64,000 nucleotides of DNA from Lachnospiraceae bacterium A2 (GTDB lineage Bacteria > Bacillota > Clostridia > Lachnospirales > Lachnospiraceae), in assembly GCA_000403315.2 (NCBI GenBank), contig KE159639.1, forward strand, positions 4,298 to 68,297. Reading direction: 5' to 3'. The notes beneath the pieces were generated by a model that worked only from the letters and a program-made list of their open reading frames with translations, was not told the origin of the DNA and did not search any database. Shown here one piece after another: positions 8,282 through 16,486 of this stretch (positions within the stretch are counted from its first letter, which is position 1; the number at the start of each line of letters is the position of its first letter). The position numbers and the translations under genes were made by a program.

Positions 8282-9748
8282 CTATGCCCTTTCATTTTTT
8301 ATCATCACAGAAAGGACAAACACCCTGCCGTCCGTCTTATAATCCATTGTGCCTTGATATTTCTCTGCTGTATTTTTAATATTCGCAAGCCCTATTCCAT
8401 GCACTTTTTTGTCCGCTTTGTCTGTTTCGGGAAGCCCCGCCTGCCGCTTCCGTTTCAGCGTCCCGTCAAAGCTGTTTTCTATCTTGAAGATTAACAGTTT
8501 ATCTTTCCTAACAGACGACAGCCGGATAAAGGTTTTCGCTTTTGGCTCTTTTTCCTTTAGCTTCCGGCACGCTTCCATTGCATTGTCTAAAGCGTTGCCT
8601 AAAATAACAGCTATATCATAGCTTTGAATAGCCAGATCAGAGGGGAGCAGAAGTTTCTTTACATCTACCTGCAAATCCGGGACAAGGCGTAACGCTTCAT
8701 GGTATTTCATGTTGAGTAATGTGTCAATCACGCTGTTTCCCGTCTTAAATCGGAAGTCCAGACCGTCAAAAGCATTGTTCATTTCCAACAGGTAGGCTTG
8801 CAGCTCTTTATTTTCACTTTCCCCTTTTTCAGCGGCAAGCCGCAGGACAACAGAAAGCGTGTTCTTCATATCGTGTTTCATGCTCCTTATGCCGGAATAG
8901 ATACGCTCCATTTCCGCCATATGCTCCTGCATACTCCCTATCTGTTTTTCCAGTACAATCCTGTTGCTCCGCTCCCGGTTCAGATAAACCGTATCTTGAA
9001 ACAGCTTTACCCCATACAGGATAGAAAGCAGCGACAAAAGCAGGATCGCAGGGAGGATTGCCAATAACAGCGGGTATTTATCATATACTGTTTCCACGGC
9101 ATTTTCCTCCACCGTAAACATGATAATGCGCAACAGCGCACATAACAGCAGGCTTACCATAGCCGGGGTAAGGATAGATAACAGTTCCGTCCTATGGATT
9201 GCATAATCCTTTTCCCTGTAATTGCGTACAATCCCTTTCAGTGACAGATACAACAGCAGGACAAGGGCAGCTTCCCGAAAAATCTGATTTCCGATTACAC
9301 TGACATTTACTGCTGTTTCAAAGGTTTTTTCGGAAGTGATAATCCCTTTCTCCATGCACAGATTCCATACCGTAAGCAGTTTATCCACTGGTTTATCAAG
9401 CAGGATAAGCACTACGAAAGCACTAATATCAGCGATTGCACGGAAAGCAGCCACAAGAAAAAGTGTAACCGCACGAAACGCCTTATAAAAACACATTGCT
9501 ATAACAAGCAGAATAGAGAGGGACAGTACCGTTTTCCAAATAGTCTTTACGCTTTCATATCCTGTTGGTGGAAGCCAATAGATACATAACCGTGACAACC
9601 CATATGCTGCCGTTACAAAAAGCCCATGAAAACAGCTTTTTGTCCTGCCCTCTAAAAAACTTTCCAAAAAGTATTGCAGGCAGTACCCTTGAAGCAGGAC
9701 AGAAACCACCGCTAAAAACGTAAAAATAAAATCTATCTTGCTATACAC
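8282..9748 (-). CDS. GHKL sensor histidine kinase (AgrC/VirS-like)
   Basis: A 488-residue membrane kinase. Six to seven hydrophobic segments fill residues 1-250. The phospho-acceptor box SMKHDMKN is near residue 292, the N box GNALDNAMEACRK near 395 and the G box GIGLANIKNTAEKY near 455. The short spacing and lack of HisKA place it in the AgrC-type GHKL group (HATPase_c_5), which usually senses peptides. I start it at GTG 9748, which overlaps the regulator stop by 8 bases and has GGAGGGG upstream; the frame extends to 9787 but without such a site. It should phosphorylate the LytTR regulator encoded just before it. Confidence 0.88.
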   Translation of the reverse strand: MYSKIDFIFTFLAVVSVLLQGYCLQYFLESFLEGRTKSCFHGLFVTAAYGLSRLCIYWLPPTGYESVKTIWKTVLSLSILLVIAMCFYKAFRAVTLFLVAAFRAIADISAFVVLILLDKPVDKLLTVWNLCMEKGIITSEKTFETAVNVSVIGNQIFREAALVLLLYLSLKGIVRNYREKDYAIHRTELLSILTPAMVSLLLCALLRIIMFTVEENAVETVYDKYPLLLAILPAILLLSLLSILYGVKLFQDTVYLNRERSNRIVLEKQIGSMQEHMAEMERIYSGIRSMKHDMKNTLSVVLRLAAEKGESENKELQAYLLEMNNAFDGLDFRFKTGNSVIDTLLNMKYHEALRLVPDLQVDVKKLLLPSDLAIQSYDIAVILGNALDNAMEACRKLKEKEPKAKTFIRLSSVRKDKLLIFKIENSFDGTLKRKRQAGLPETDKADKKVHGIGLANIKNTAEKYQGTMDYKTDGRVFVLSVMIKNERA

Positions 9749-10460
9749 AGGAAGCCCCTCCGTTCTGCAAGTACCACATATATGCATTTACAAATTCGCC
9801 GTATTTTTTCTTTGTCAAATAGACGGTTTCTCCACCCGTAAGTGTGATACAGTCACTTTTGTATTCCGTGATGTGCGCCATATTTACAAGATACCCCCGG
9901 TGGCAGCGGTAGAACGTCCCTCCAAGCTGCGTTTCCAGTTCGCCAAGTGCGGCATAGGCTTCAATGATTTCCTGCGTGGTATGGATTTCCACTTTCCTTG
10001 ATATGCTCTCAATATACAGAATATTGTCTGCGTCTATGGTAATCCCCTTGTTTCTTGTATTGATAAAAAGCTGTTTTTTCTGACGAATTTTTCGTAGCCC
10101 GGCTTCCTTTAACGCCTGCCCGAAAACTTCCGTGAATTTCTGTTCCGTGACAGGCTTTAACAGATAATGGAACGCATACAAGTCAAGAGCTTCAAAGACA
10201 TATTCCTTTATGCCCGTAATAAATATCAAAACGGTGTCTGCGCTCTTTTCCCTTGCTTCCTTTGCTGCTTCAATGCCATTCATGCCGTCCATTTGTATGT
10301 CAAGAAAAATAATGTCAAACGGTTTTGTGGCGGCAAGAAATTCTTCCCCGGAGGAGAAGCAAACCACATCACAGTCCGGCTTTTCATTTTCTATCATTTC
10401 ACGGATATACTCACGGATTACTTTTTCATCATCAACAACTGCTATATCCAAATCTATCAC
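9741..10460 (-). CDS. LytTR response regulator (AgrA/VirR-like)
   Basis: A 239-residue protein. The receiver domain (residues 1-120) has VVDDEK, the phospho-acceptor in FLDIQM and LLKPV near 105. The LytTR DNA-binding domain occupies ~135-235 with YIESISRKVEIHT and FYRCHRGYLVN. The GTG at 10460 sits directly on AGGAG; a TTG at 10451 gives better spacing (8 bases), so the protein may lack the first three residues. First gene of the block; translationally coupled to the kinase. Two 11-bp repeats 60-90 bp upstream are probable binding sites. Confidence 0.88.
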   Translation of the reverse strand: MIDLDIAVVDDEKVIREYIREMIENEKPDCDVVCFSSGEEFLAATKPFDIIFLDIQMDGMNGIEAAKEAREKSADTVLIFITGIKEYVFEALDLYAFHYLLKPVTEQKFTEVFGQALKEAGLRKIRQKKQLFINTRNKGITIDADNILYIESISRKVEIHTTQEIIEAYAALGELETQLGGTFYRCHRGYLVNMAHITEYKSDCITLTGGETVYLTKKKYGEFVNAYMWYLQNGGASCV

Positions 10461-10520
10461 TCCTAGTCTGCTATATCTCTACTTTATTTATCGGCAGAAA
10501 TTTTGTACTTTTTTGCGAAA

Positions 10521-10553
10521 TGTAGCGAAAGACAGTTTGAAGTGTAGCGAAAG
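10521..10553 (-). promoter_or_regulatory. Probable LytTR binding repeats
   Basis: TGTAGCGAAAG (plus-strand view) occurs at 10521-10531 and 10543-10553, 22 bp start to start, i.e. two helical turns. LytTR regulators bind pairs of ~9-bp direct repeats at this spacing. The pair lies 60-90 bp upstream of the regulator start. The sequence differs from the classical AgrA site, so specificity is inferred from spacing and position only. Confidence 0.5.
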
Positions 10554-10589
10554 GAATTTTTCTTTTTCCGCAATTAACTCTCGGCTATT

Positions 10590-10686
10590 CTGATTACAGA
10601 ACGGAATAGAATGTTCATCAAAAACAAAAAAATTTGAATGATGATATGCACAAAAGGACATTTTCACAGAATGAAAATGTCCTTTT
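10590..10686 (+). repeat. Duplicated gene end plus terminator (copy 2)
   Basis: This segment resembles 4915-5016: it holds a degraded copy of the 3' end of the small gene (GAACGGAATA..., AATTTGAATGAT) followed by a stem-loop, AAAAGGACATTTTC/GAAAATGTCCTTTT (10652-10686), with the same 7-base loop size. It also serves as a terminator between the regulator region and mobV. Confidence 0.6.
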
Positions 10687-10736
10687 GCGTAATACAAGAT
10701 TTTAAGTTTTTATCTGCTGCGTTATAACTGTCCAGT

Positions 10737-12017
10737 CTAATACATCTGATTCCGACTCATTTTTACCCCCATAAGCTGTACCTGCTTTTCGACAGCCTCC
10801 ACATTCTGCGCCAACTGCTCTATTGTGCCTGTGCGGTTTTCCGGCTTGATTTCCGGCTGTATCAGTTCCTTTGGGTATTCCTGCCTTGTGTGGATATCCA
10901 TATAGGATTTCAGTCGGTAATAATAGCCTTCATTTTTGTAATCTTCAAACACAGGGGAAACCTCGCCCTTTGAGGTCTGCCACCGCATAAGGCGGGGAAA
11001 CCAGCACAGTCCGTCCATGATGATTTCCTTGAAAGAATTGAGCAGTTCCCCAAGTGCGGTAAACAATCCCCGAAAGCTGTTTCCTGCCTCAATATCCGCC
11101 CCACGCTCCACATGGTTCGCAAATTCCTCAATCAGCGGCGCAAAGGGAAGATATGACTGTATAAACTGCTTTATCTGCCGGAGTGCTTTTAGGAAAATAT
11201 TGGAACTTTCAATCTCCCCGTCCAATTCGTCCAATTTCCTCTGCGTAGTGGACTTTCTATGGTTCAGGACGAGAATGTCAGCCTCCAGTCCTATTTTATC
11301 CGTTGACAGTTTTTCAATCTTTTCTTCCTCTTTTGCAACCTTGTATTCCGCAACCGTCAGGTCATGGTTTTTGCCTTTTTTCTTTTCCTTTACTTCCTGT
11401 TGGAAGATGGCTTTCATATAGTAGTTGGCGTCTGCCCGCATTTTATCCTGCAAAACTTCTGATAAGACTTGGGGCGTGAATACGGACCGCTTTGACACTT
11501 TTGTTGACAAGCCACGCTTAAACCCTCTCCCTATCGGAACACCTACAACGTGCATATGCGGGCTTGCCTCATCAAAGTGAACCACAGCATTTGCAATCTT
11601 AAAATCTGGCAGATACTCCTGCAGTTTCAAAAGGAGCTGCTTATAGACCTGTTTCATAAATATTTTGTCACCGCTGTTCTGCTCCCAAAATTTTTTATCC
11701 CCGCATTGTATGATGACTTCCACCGCCATGTCCTGTTCCGTCTCGGACACGTGCTCAAAATAATCGCCAATCCGTCTTTCCGGTCTTGTCTGCTTTGCAT
11801 TGTATTCATGCAGTGCGGCATCAAATTCTTTACGGTATACATTTTTCACGTCCTGCATGAGATTGGTTGTCCCATAAAGAAGCGTGATATTATCCCTGCT
11901 GTAATCCTGCGAATGGTATTTCCTCAGATTGTGTTTTGCAACTCCGGCGAGTTTTGTCTTGCTGTTGATTGCGCTTTTCTTGTTGCTGATGTGGTTGCTG
12001 AAAGAAATCTCTCCCAT
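10737..12017 (-). CDS. MobV-family relaxase (Mob/Pre)
   Basis: A 426-residue mobilization relaxase that nicks oriT and pilots the DNA strand through a helper conjugation system. The start at 12017 (MGEISFSNHISNKKSAINSK) is the standard MobV N-terminus and has GGGAGG upstream; the frame continues upstream to 12074 without a site. The metal-binding signature HFDEASPHMH lies at residues 147-156. A long coiled coil (~230-290) follows. The C-terminal half is variable, as usual in the family. The presumed oriT lies immediately upstream. The gene appears intact. Confidence 0.9.
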   Translation of the reverse strand: MGEISFSNHISNKKSAINSKTKLAGVAKHNLRKYHSQDYSRDNITLLYGTTNLMQDVKNVYRKEFDAALHEYNAKQTRPERRIGDYFEHVSETEQDMAVEVIIQCGDKKFWEQNSGDKIFMKQVYKQLLLKLQEYLPDFKIANAVVHFDEASPHMHVVGVPIGRGFKRGLSTKVSKRSVFTPQVLSEVLQDKMRADANYYMKAIFQQEVKEKKKGKNHDLTVAEYKVAKEEEKIEKLSTDKIGLEADILVLNHRKSTTQRKLDELDGEIESSNIFLKALRQIKQFIQSYLPFAPLIEEFANHVERGADIEAGNSFRGLFTALGELLNSFKEIIMDGLCWFPRLMRWQTSKGEVSPVFEDYKNEGYYYRLKSYMDIHTRQEYPKELIQPEIKPENRTGTIEQLAQNVEAVEKQVQLMGVKMSRNQMY

Positions 12018-12074
12018 GTTTTCCTCCCTGATTTCCGCGGGCAACGAGCCAAGCGGATAAGCTTGCTTATCCAT

Positions 12075-12245
12075 TTGGCGACTGCCGCGAGAGCTGACGC
12101 TTCATTTATGAAGTGTCAGCAGCCATGTTGAAGCAGTGCGGTTATCATCTTGGCTCCGCCATAGATGATAACCCCCTAGCAGTATTGTCAAAGTCAATGT
12201 TCCATTGCCTTCGCCAATACTGCGGGGGCTCTCCGAGGGTATCCA
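12075..12245 (-). other. Probable oriT region upstream of mobV
   Basis: Three inverted repeats lie in tandem: GCTGACGCTTCA/TGAAGTGTCAGC (around 12093-12120), GGTTATCATC/GATGATAACC (around 12138-12171), and a larger CCCCTAGCAGTATTG / CAATACTGCGGGGG pair (12172-12230) with a ~28-base loop. Clustered hairpins directly upstream of a MobV gene are typical of oriT. I cannot place the nick site. Confidence 0.45.
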
Positions 12246-12404
12246 GTGAAATGTGCTTTCAGCATATTGGAAACAGTTTTCCGGCTGTTCAATGCTTATT
12301 TTATTGGCAATCCTTTTATTTCTGCCCGTCCCTGTTATCCTTATTTATACCCAATATACGGGTTATGCTGAATTGCATTTCTGCTGTTTCCGGCGGTCAA
12401 CTGA

Positions 12405-12554
12405 TTTTCTTCAAAATGATTGCACTTTTTAAGTTCATTTTTTATGGAACCTATATCACAGTTTTTTCAGTGAACTTACTTTTTAAGTTCATTCTTCAAA
12501 AGTGACTGCATTTTTTAAGTTCTTTTTTCAAAAATGATTGCATTTTTTAAGTTC
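12405..12554. repeat. 32-bp iteron array
   Basis: Three good copies of a 32-bp unit (12405-12436, 12491-12522, 12523-12554) and one degenerate copy (ending 12490) share TTCAAAA(A)TGATTGCA and TTTTTAAGTTC. The last two abut exactly. The array lies downstream of xis and upstream of oriT/mobV. Iterons suggest binding by a replication, excision or relaxation factor; no Rep protein is encoded nearby. Confidence 0.6.
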
Positions 12555-12576
12555 ACCGCAACTGTGTGCCCGACTT

Positions 12577-12807
12577 TTATACCGCCGTCTTTCTTGTAAC
12601 AGCTTTGACGTTGCCCCTGTCCCTCAAATCCCTCCCCTCATTGACAGTCATAAACAGTTCCAGAATATCCTTTTTGATAAGTACCTTTCTCCCCACTTTC
12701 AGTACAGGGAGTTTATCCCATTCCACCAGCTTTCTCAGTGTGTTCCGACCGATGCCTGTGTAGTCTGCCGCCTCCTCAATGGAAAGGGCAATCTTCATTT
12801 CTGTCAT
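12577..12807 (-). CDS. xis: Excisionase (Tn916 Xis-like HTH protein)
   Basis: A 76-residue winged-helix protein: SIEEAADYTGIGRNTLRKLV then LPVLKVGRKVLIKKDILELF is the excisionase/MerR-type DNA-binding fold of Tn916-family Xis. GAGGAGG precedes the ATG. It should direct integrase toward excision. It is divergent from the repressor at 12983, the shared region containing two palindromic operators. In Tn916 xis and int are adjacent and co-oriented; here a repressor intervenes and xis points away from int. Confidence 0.8.
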   Translation of the reverse strand: MTEMKIALSIEEAADYTGIGRNTLRKLVEWDKLPVLKVGRKVLIKKDILELFMTVNEGRDLRDRGNVKAVTRKTAV

Positions 12808-12843
12808 TCATTCTCCTCCTCTCGAATTTCAATATGCAATTTT

Positions 12844-12861
12844 TATAGTATGCTTACTATA
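12844..12861. promoter_or_regulatory. Palindromic operator upstream of xis
   Basis: TATAGTA-TGCT-TACTATA is a perfect 7-bp inverted repeat about 40 bp upstream of the xis start. It is a plausible operator for the XRE repressor encoded on the other side of the divergent region. Confidence 0.5.
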
Positions 12862-12922
12862 CATCATTTATATTTCCTTGTCAAGCGTTATGTGATTTCA
12901 AAAATTATTTTTAACTTGCATA

Positions 12923-12962
12923 TTGCAATAATGGTTTTGGTATGGTATACTCTAACCATACC
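12923..12962 (+). promoter_or_regulatory. Repressor promoter with overlapping operator
   Basis: TTGCAA (12923-12928), exactly 17 bp, then TATACT (12946-12951). GGTATGGT / ACCATACC (12939-12946 and 12955-12962) form an inverted repeat straddling the -10 box, which suits autorepression by the protein encoded 20 bp downstream. Confidence 0.65.
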
Positions 12963-12982
12963 GATAAAGGAGGGAAAACAAC

Positions 12983-13600
12983 ATGAAAGACAAAGAGCTG
13001 CGCAGGGTAATCGGCGTCAGGGCAAAACAGCGGAGACTGGAATTAGGCGTCAACCAGCCTTATGTTGCTGAAAAAATGGGTGTCACCGCATCCACCATTC
13101 AGAGGTACGAGGCGGGAACGATTGACAACACCAAGAAACTTGTCCTTGACGGTCTGGCAGATGCACTCCATGTTTCCGTAGAATGGCTGAAAGGCGAAAC
13201 GGAGGAATATGAATCTGACATTACTGATAAAAGGGAAATGTTAATCCGTGATGCCATGTCCTCCATTCTTTCAAAGCTGCCCTATGACATGGAAGTTTCC
13301 GAATCAGACTTTTCAAAAGACCTGTTGCTGCTGATGCTGAAGGAATATGAATTGTTTGTGGACTCTTTCCGCCTTGCGTGCAGAAAGTTTAAAGGAAGTG
13401 AAGAAAGTGCCAGACTTGCAGAGACAATGGGATTTGAATCGGGAAAGGAATATAATGAAATCATGTTCCTGCGGGAGATTACCCACACCGTAAATGCACT
13501 TAATGATATGGGCGACATAGTGAGGCTCTACTCCAAAAACCCTGACGCCGCCGCTGAAAGGCTTTCTAATCTTTTATCAGAAGATTCCGATTCGGTATAG
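12983..13600 (+). CDS. XRE-family transcriptional repressor
   Basis: A 205-residue protein with an N-terminal Cro/C1-type helix-turn-helix (residues ~8-65: RAKQRRLELGVNQPYVAEKM, then TASTIQRYEAG) and a helical C-terminal region without a LexA-type peptidase motif. AAAGGAGGG precedes the ATG. Gene position between xis and int and the palindromes upstream suggest it controls excision or mobilization genes of the Tn916-like element. Confidence 0.8.
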   Translation: MKDKELRRVIGVRAKQRRLELGVNQPYVAEKMGVTASTIQRYEAGTIDNTKKLVLDGLADALHVSVEWLKGETEEYESDITDKREMLIRDAMSSILSKLPYDMEVSESDFSKDLLLLMLKEYELFVDSFRLACRKFKGSEESARLAETMGFESGKEYNEIMFLREITHTVNALNDMGDIVRLYSKNPDAAAERLSNLLSEDSDSV

Positions 13601-13717
13601 CAGGACAGCGGATTTTATGCTATCCTTATTTTCAGAAAGCATTCCATCAGTTCTGACTGCCATATCTGTTCAATGATTACATACGCAGAAATGCGTTCAT
13701 TGAAAGGAGAAACGATT

Positions 13718-14902
13718 ATGGCAAAAGGAGCAGTGCGGAAGAAAGGTAAAAAATGGTACTACCGCTTTTATGTGGAGGACGCAAGCGGTAACATGGTACA
13801 GAAAGAGTGTGCTGGAACAGAGAGCAAGAGCGAAACGGAAAAGCTGTTAAGGCAGGCAATGGAAGACTATGAAAGCAAGAAATTCATTGCAAAAGCGGAC
13901 AATATCACTCTCGGACAATTGCTTGACACATGGGCAGAAGAAGAATTAAAGACAGGGACATTGAGCAATGGCACTGTTGGTACTTATTTACAGGCAATCA
14001 ACCGCATTAAACAGCACCCTGTAAGCAGACGAAAGCTAAAAACGGTCACTTCGGGGCATTTACAGCAGTTCATGGATATCATGTCTTTTGGAGGCACGAT
14101 TGAAGATTTTGTTTCCAAAGGATATTCCAAAGACTATGTAACGTCATTTTCCGCAGTATTACAGCAGTCATTCCGCTTTGCGGTGTTCCCGAAACAGTAC
14201 ATTACATTCAATCCCATGCAGTATGTGGTCATGAGGCATAAAAAGGACGATATGGACTTGTTTGCGGAAGAAACGGACACCGACAACGGCAACGTCAAAC
14301 CGCTGTCATTTGAGCAGTACCAAAAGCTGATTGCACAGCTTAGCAAGCGGAGTAAGGACGCAATCCTGCCCGTACAGATAGCCTATTTCACAGGACTCAG
14401 GCTTGGGGAAGTTGCAGGGCTGACTTGGCAGGACATCAACCTTGAGGAACAATGCCTGACAGTCCACAGGAGCGTCCGTTACAACGGTGCTACCCATAAG
14501 CACGAAATCGGCTCGACAAAGAGGAAGAAAGTGCGGATAGTTGATTTTGGCAATGCCCTCGCTGACATCTTGAAGAAAGCAAGGAAACAGCAGCTTAAAA
14601 ACCGTATGCAGTATGGCGGACTCTATCACAGGAATTTCTACAGGGAAGTTACAGAGAAAAACAGGGTGCATTATGAGTATTACAACCTGCCAATGACAGA
14701 AGATGCGCCGGAGGATTATACGGAAATCTCCTTTGTATGCCTGAGGGAAGATGGCTGTCTTGAACTTCCTGCCACCGTAGAAACAGCCTGCCGGACAGCG
14801 GCGAGGAAAGTGCCAGAGTTAGAGGGGTTCCATTTCCACACACTAAGACACCCTTATGTCAAGCACAAGACAAAAAATAATTATTTTTTCTTATCTCCAT
14901 AA
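13718..14902 (+). pseudogene. int: Tn916-type tyrosine integrase, cut after the HxxRH box
   Basis: The start at 13718 (MAKGAVRKKGKKWYYRFYVE) has GAAAGGAG and gives the standard arm-binding domain, SAM-like core-binding domain and most of the catalytic domain. Catalytic Arg lies in TGLRLGEVAG (~residue 227) and the HTLRH box is at ~375. After HTLRHPY the reading changes to unrelated sequence and stops within 20 codons. The box III histidine and the tyrosine nucleophile are missing; a matching C-terminal part lies 6.3 kb away (21205-21381). In homologues the Pro here is Thr. The interrupted protein cannot be an active recombinase. Confidence 0.85.
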
Positions 14903-15060
14903 TCCAGCTTTTGTGATAGGAGTTTTGTCGCCTCCCGTTTCCGTTCAGCGGCAAAAACGGCATGAAGTCGCTCCTTTTCTTCCGGCAGCATACAGCAAAA
15001 AAATGCGCTGCCTTTTCTGTAATAAAATGCAATCCGTATATAATTAATTCCTCTCCTCAT
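14881..15060 (-). CDS. Small basic protein coupled to a recombinase remnant
   Basis: A 59-residue frame (MRRGINYIRIAFYYRKGS ... LDYGDKKK) whose ATG overlaps the TGA of the upstream serine-recombinase remnant (ATGA). It is Lys/Arg/Glu-rich with one Cys pair. I do not recognise it. The start-stop overlap argues that it was once translated with the recombinase; no clear ribosome site precedes it. Its end abuts the integrase break. Confidence 0.4.
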   Translation of the reverse strand: MRRGINYIRIAFYYRKGSAFFCCMLPEEKERLHAVFAAERKREATKLLSQKLDYGDKKK

Positions 15061-15200
15061 TCGTGAGAAGTAAAGCTGTCTTTTATCTTAAACGCAACAT
15101 CTGCCCGTTTATCAAGATAAACATAAATATTGTCAATCAGAAGATCAGCCAATTCCACAGTCGGCCCATTGCTTTCTGTCAGCATCCGGGAAATATTACA
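15057..15200 (-). pseudogene. Serine recombinase, C-terminal remnant
   Basis: About 45 codons read ...TVELADLLIDNIYVYLDKRA and VAFKIKDSF, ending at TGA 15057-15059. The pattern (leader helix, ID.I.VY, then a short strand and FKFKDSF) is that of the extreme C-terminus of clostridial large serine recombinases. Everything upstream of about 15200 is unrelated. It is debris brought in with the 6.3-kb insertion. Confidence 0.5.
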
Positions 15201-15275
15201 GTTTTACTGAATTTAATCAACAAGGTATGACAAAATCAGGTATTATTCACACTGCAATGAAAACATGAAAAACTG

Positions 15276-15302
15276 AAGGTGCGGCAGCAATACCGCACCC
15301 TT
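15276..15302 (-). terminator. Terminator after the winged-helix remnant
   Basis: AAGGTGCGG and CCGCACCCTT form a 9-bp GC-rich stem with an 8-base loop immediately after the stop at 15304; a short run of T/C residues follows on the minus strand. Confidence 0.65.
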
Positions 15303-15303
15303 C

Positions 15304-15609
15304 CTATATTTCAAATTTATAGCCCGCTCCATAGATGCTTTTCACATATTCCGGCAAGTCAGGGGCAACCCTGAGCTTCTTTCTCAGGTTGCTTATGTGA
15401 TTGTAAATCGCCTTCCGGGAATAGAAGGTATAGTCCTCATGCCATACCAGATCCAGCAGCATTTCACAGTTGAATACATGTTTTGGGTTCAGTATGAGCA
15501 AAGCAAAAATCTCAAATTCCTTGACCGCCAGAGAAATTACCTGGCTCCGCACAGTAACAAGACGCTGCTTCACACAGAAATACAAATCACCTTCCCGGAT
15601 CTTCGTCAA
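15304..15609 (-). pseudogene. Response regulator remnant: OmpR-type DNA-binding domain only
   Basis: About 100 residues form a complete winged-helix domain (AVKEFEIFALLILNPKHVFN, then AIYNHISNLRKKL and SIYGAGYKFEI). A receiver domain should precede it, but upstream sequence in the same frame encodes unrelated residues (DPLLTK, and further up YTALFRGRYYIPPQ, after a stop codon) that look like the tail of another protein. The gene is therefore a fusion of fragments. No partner kinase is present. Confidence 0.6.
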
Positions 15610-15868
15610 CAGCGGATCTGTCTGAGGCGGAATATAGTAACGACCTCGAAAGAGCGCTGTATATGGGACATCAGCCGGAATATCGTCAGCCTAATATTCA
15701 CGAACAAACTGAGCCAGCTCTTTCTTCTGATTGGAGGAAAGCAGAGCATCACATAGTAACAGAAATTTTCTTTTGTTCTATTTTTCTCTTTCGATATATT
15801 GAACAGCAAGAATAAAAGATTTGCCAAACTGTATATTATTACTTACCGCTACTGTCTAATGGCTTATA

Positions 15869-16486
15869 CTAACCCAAATTTCCCTTGTTCTGATAAAAAG
15901 TAATCAATGAAAAAATACACACAACTATAATCCAAAAACCAATTCCCAGCAAAAATGCAAGACTGTTGTTTGACACAAATAAAGCAAGCAGACACTGAAT
16001 AATCCCGAAAGGAATTGCTGTGTATCCGGCAAACCGATGCGTTTTTTGCCAGCATAGTTTATCCTTTAGAATCCAAGGCAATTTGAACCCAATGCGGCTG
16101 CGGTAAGGCATTTGTGGCAACAAGTTCCCGACCAATACCATTAAGCCTCCCACGATAAGCACTATACCTTTCATGTAATTCATCTGCAAACCACAGTATT
16201 TAACTACCGTGACAAAATAGAAAAGAAAAATTCCAAGCCCCAAGAGGTTGATCGCAGTCAGAGTAATATCATTTCTCACTTTGTTATCGCTTTTGGAGAT
16301 TATGTGAGGAAAAAATGCCACAATAGCTAACGCCAACAAAAGAGCAAAACAAATCCCGATAAAAACCCAGCGGGAAGGGCTTTGCTTAAACAAAGGGATT
16401 TCACTGGGAAGGTACTTAAAGCATAGCACCGTCCCTATGATGAATATAATCAAGAATATTGTATTCAGACTTCTATATAGTTTCAT
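15869..16486 (-). CDS. SdpI-family membrane protein
   Basis: About 205 residues with six hydrophobic segments. The central region (GLMVLVGNLLPQMPYRSRIG, then LKDKLCWQKTHRFAGY) carries the SdpI hallmark GN.LP.....R.G......S...W..TH. SdpI of Bacillus subtilis gives immunity to the SdpC toxin and signals to its repressor SdpR; homologues here most likely play a related immunity or sensing role. Start is uncertain: ATGs at 16492 and 16486 both follow AGAGGGAG. It overlaps the end of the ArsR-type gene, as in sdpRI operons. Confidence 0.8.
   Translation of the reverse strand: MKLYRSLNTIFLIIFIIGTVLCFKYLPSEIPLFKQSPSRWVFIGICFALLLALAIVAFFPHIISKSDNKVRNDITLTAINLLGLGIFLFYFVTVVKYCGLQMNYMKGIVLIVGGLMVLVGNLLPQMPYRSRIGFKLPWILKDKLCWQKTHRFAGYTAIPFGIIQCLLALFVSNNSLAFLLGIGFWIIVVCIFSLITFYQNKGNLG

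Noticed and set aside
12131..12505. Plus-strand frame across the oriT region
   Set aside because: It spans hairpins and iterons, has no ribosome site and its product is Cys/Phe-rich without pattern.
12405..12554. Possible CRISPR-like array (32-bp repeats)
   Set aside because: The repeats are adjacent without unique spacers, there are too few units, and no cas gene is nearby. An iteron array explains it better.
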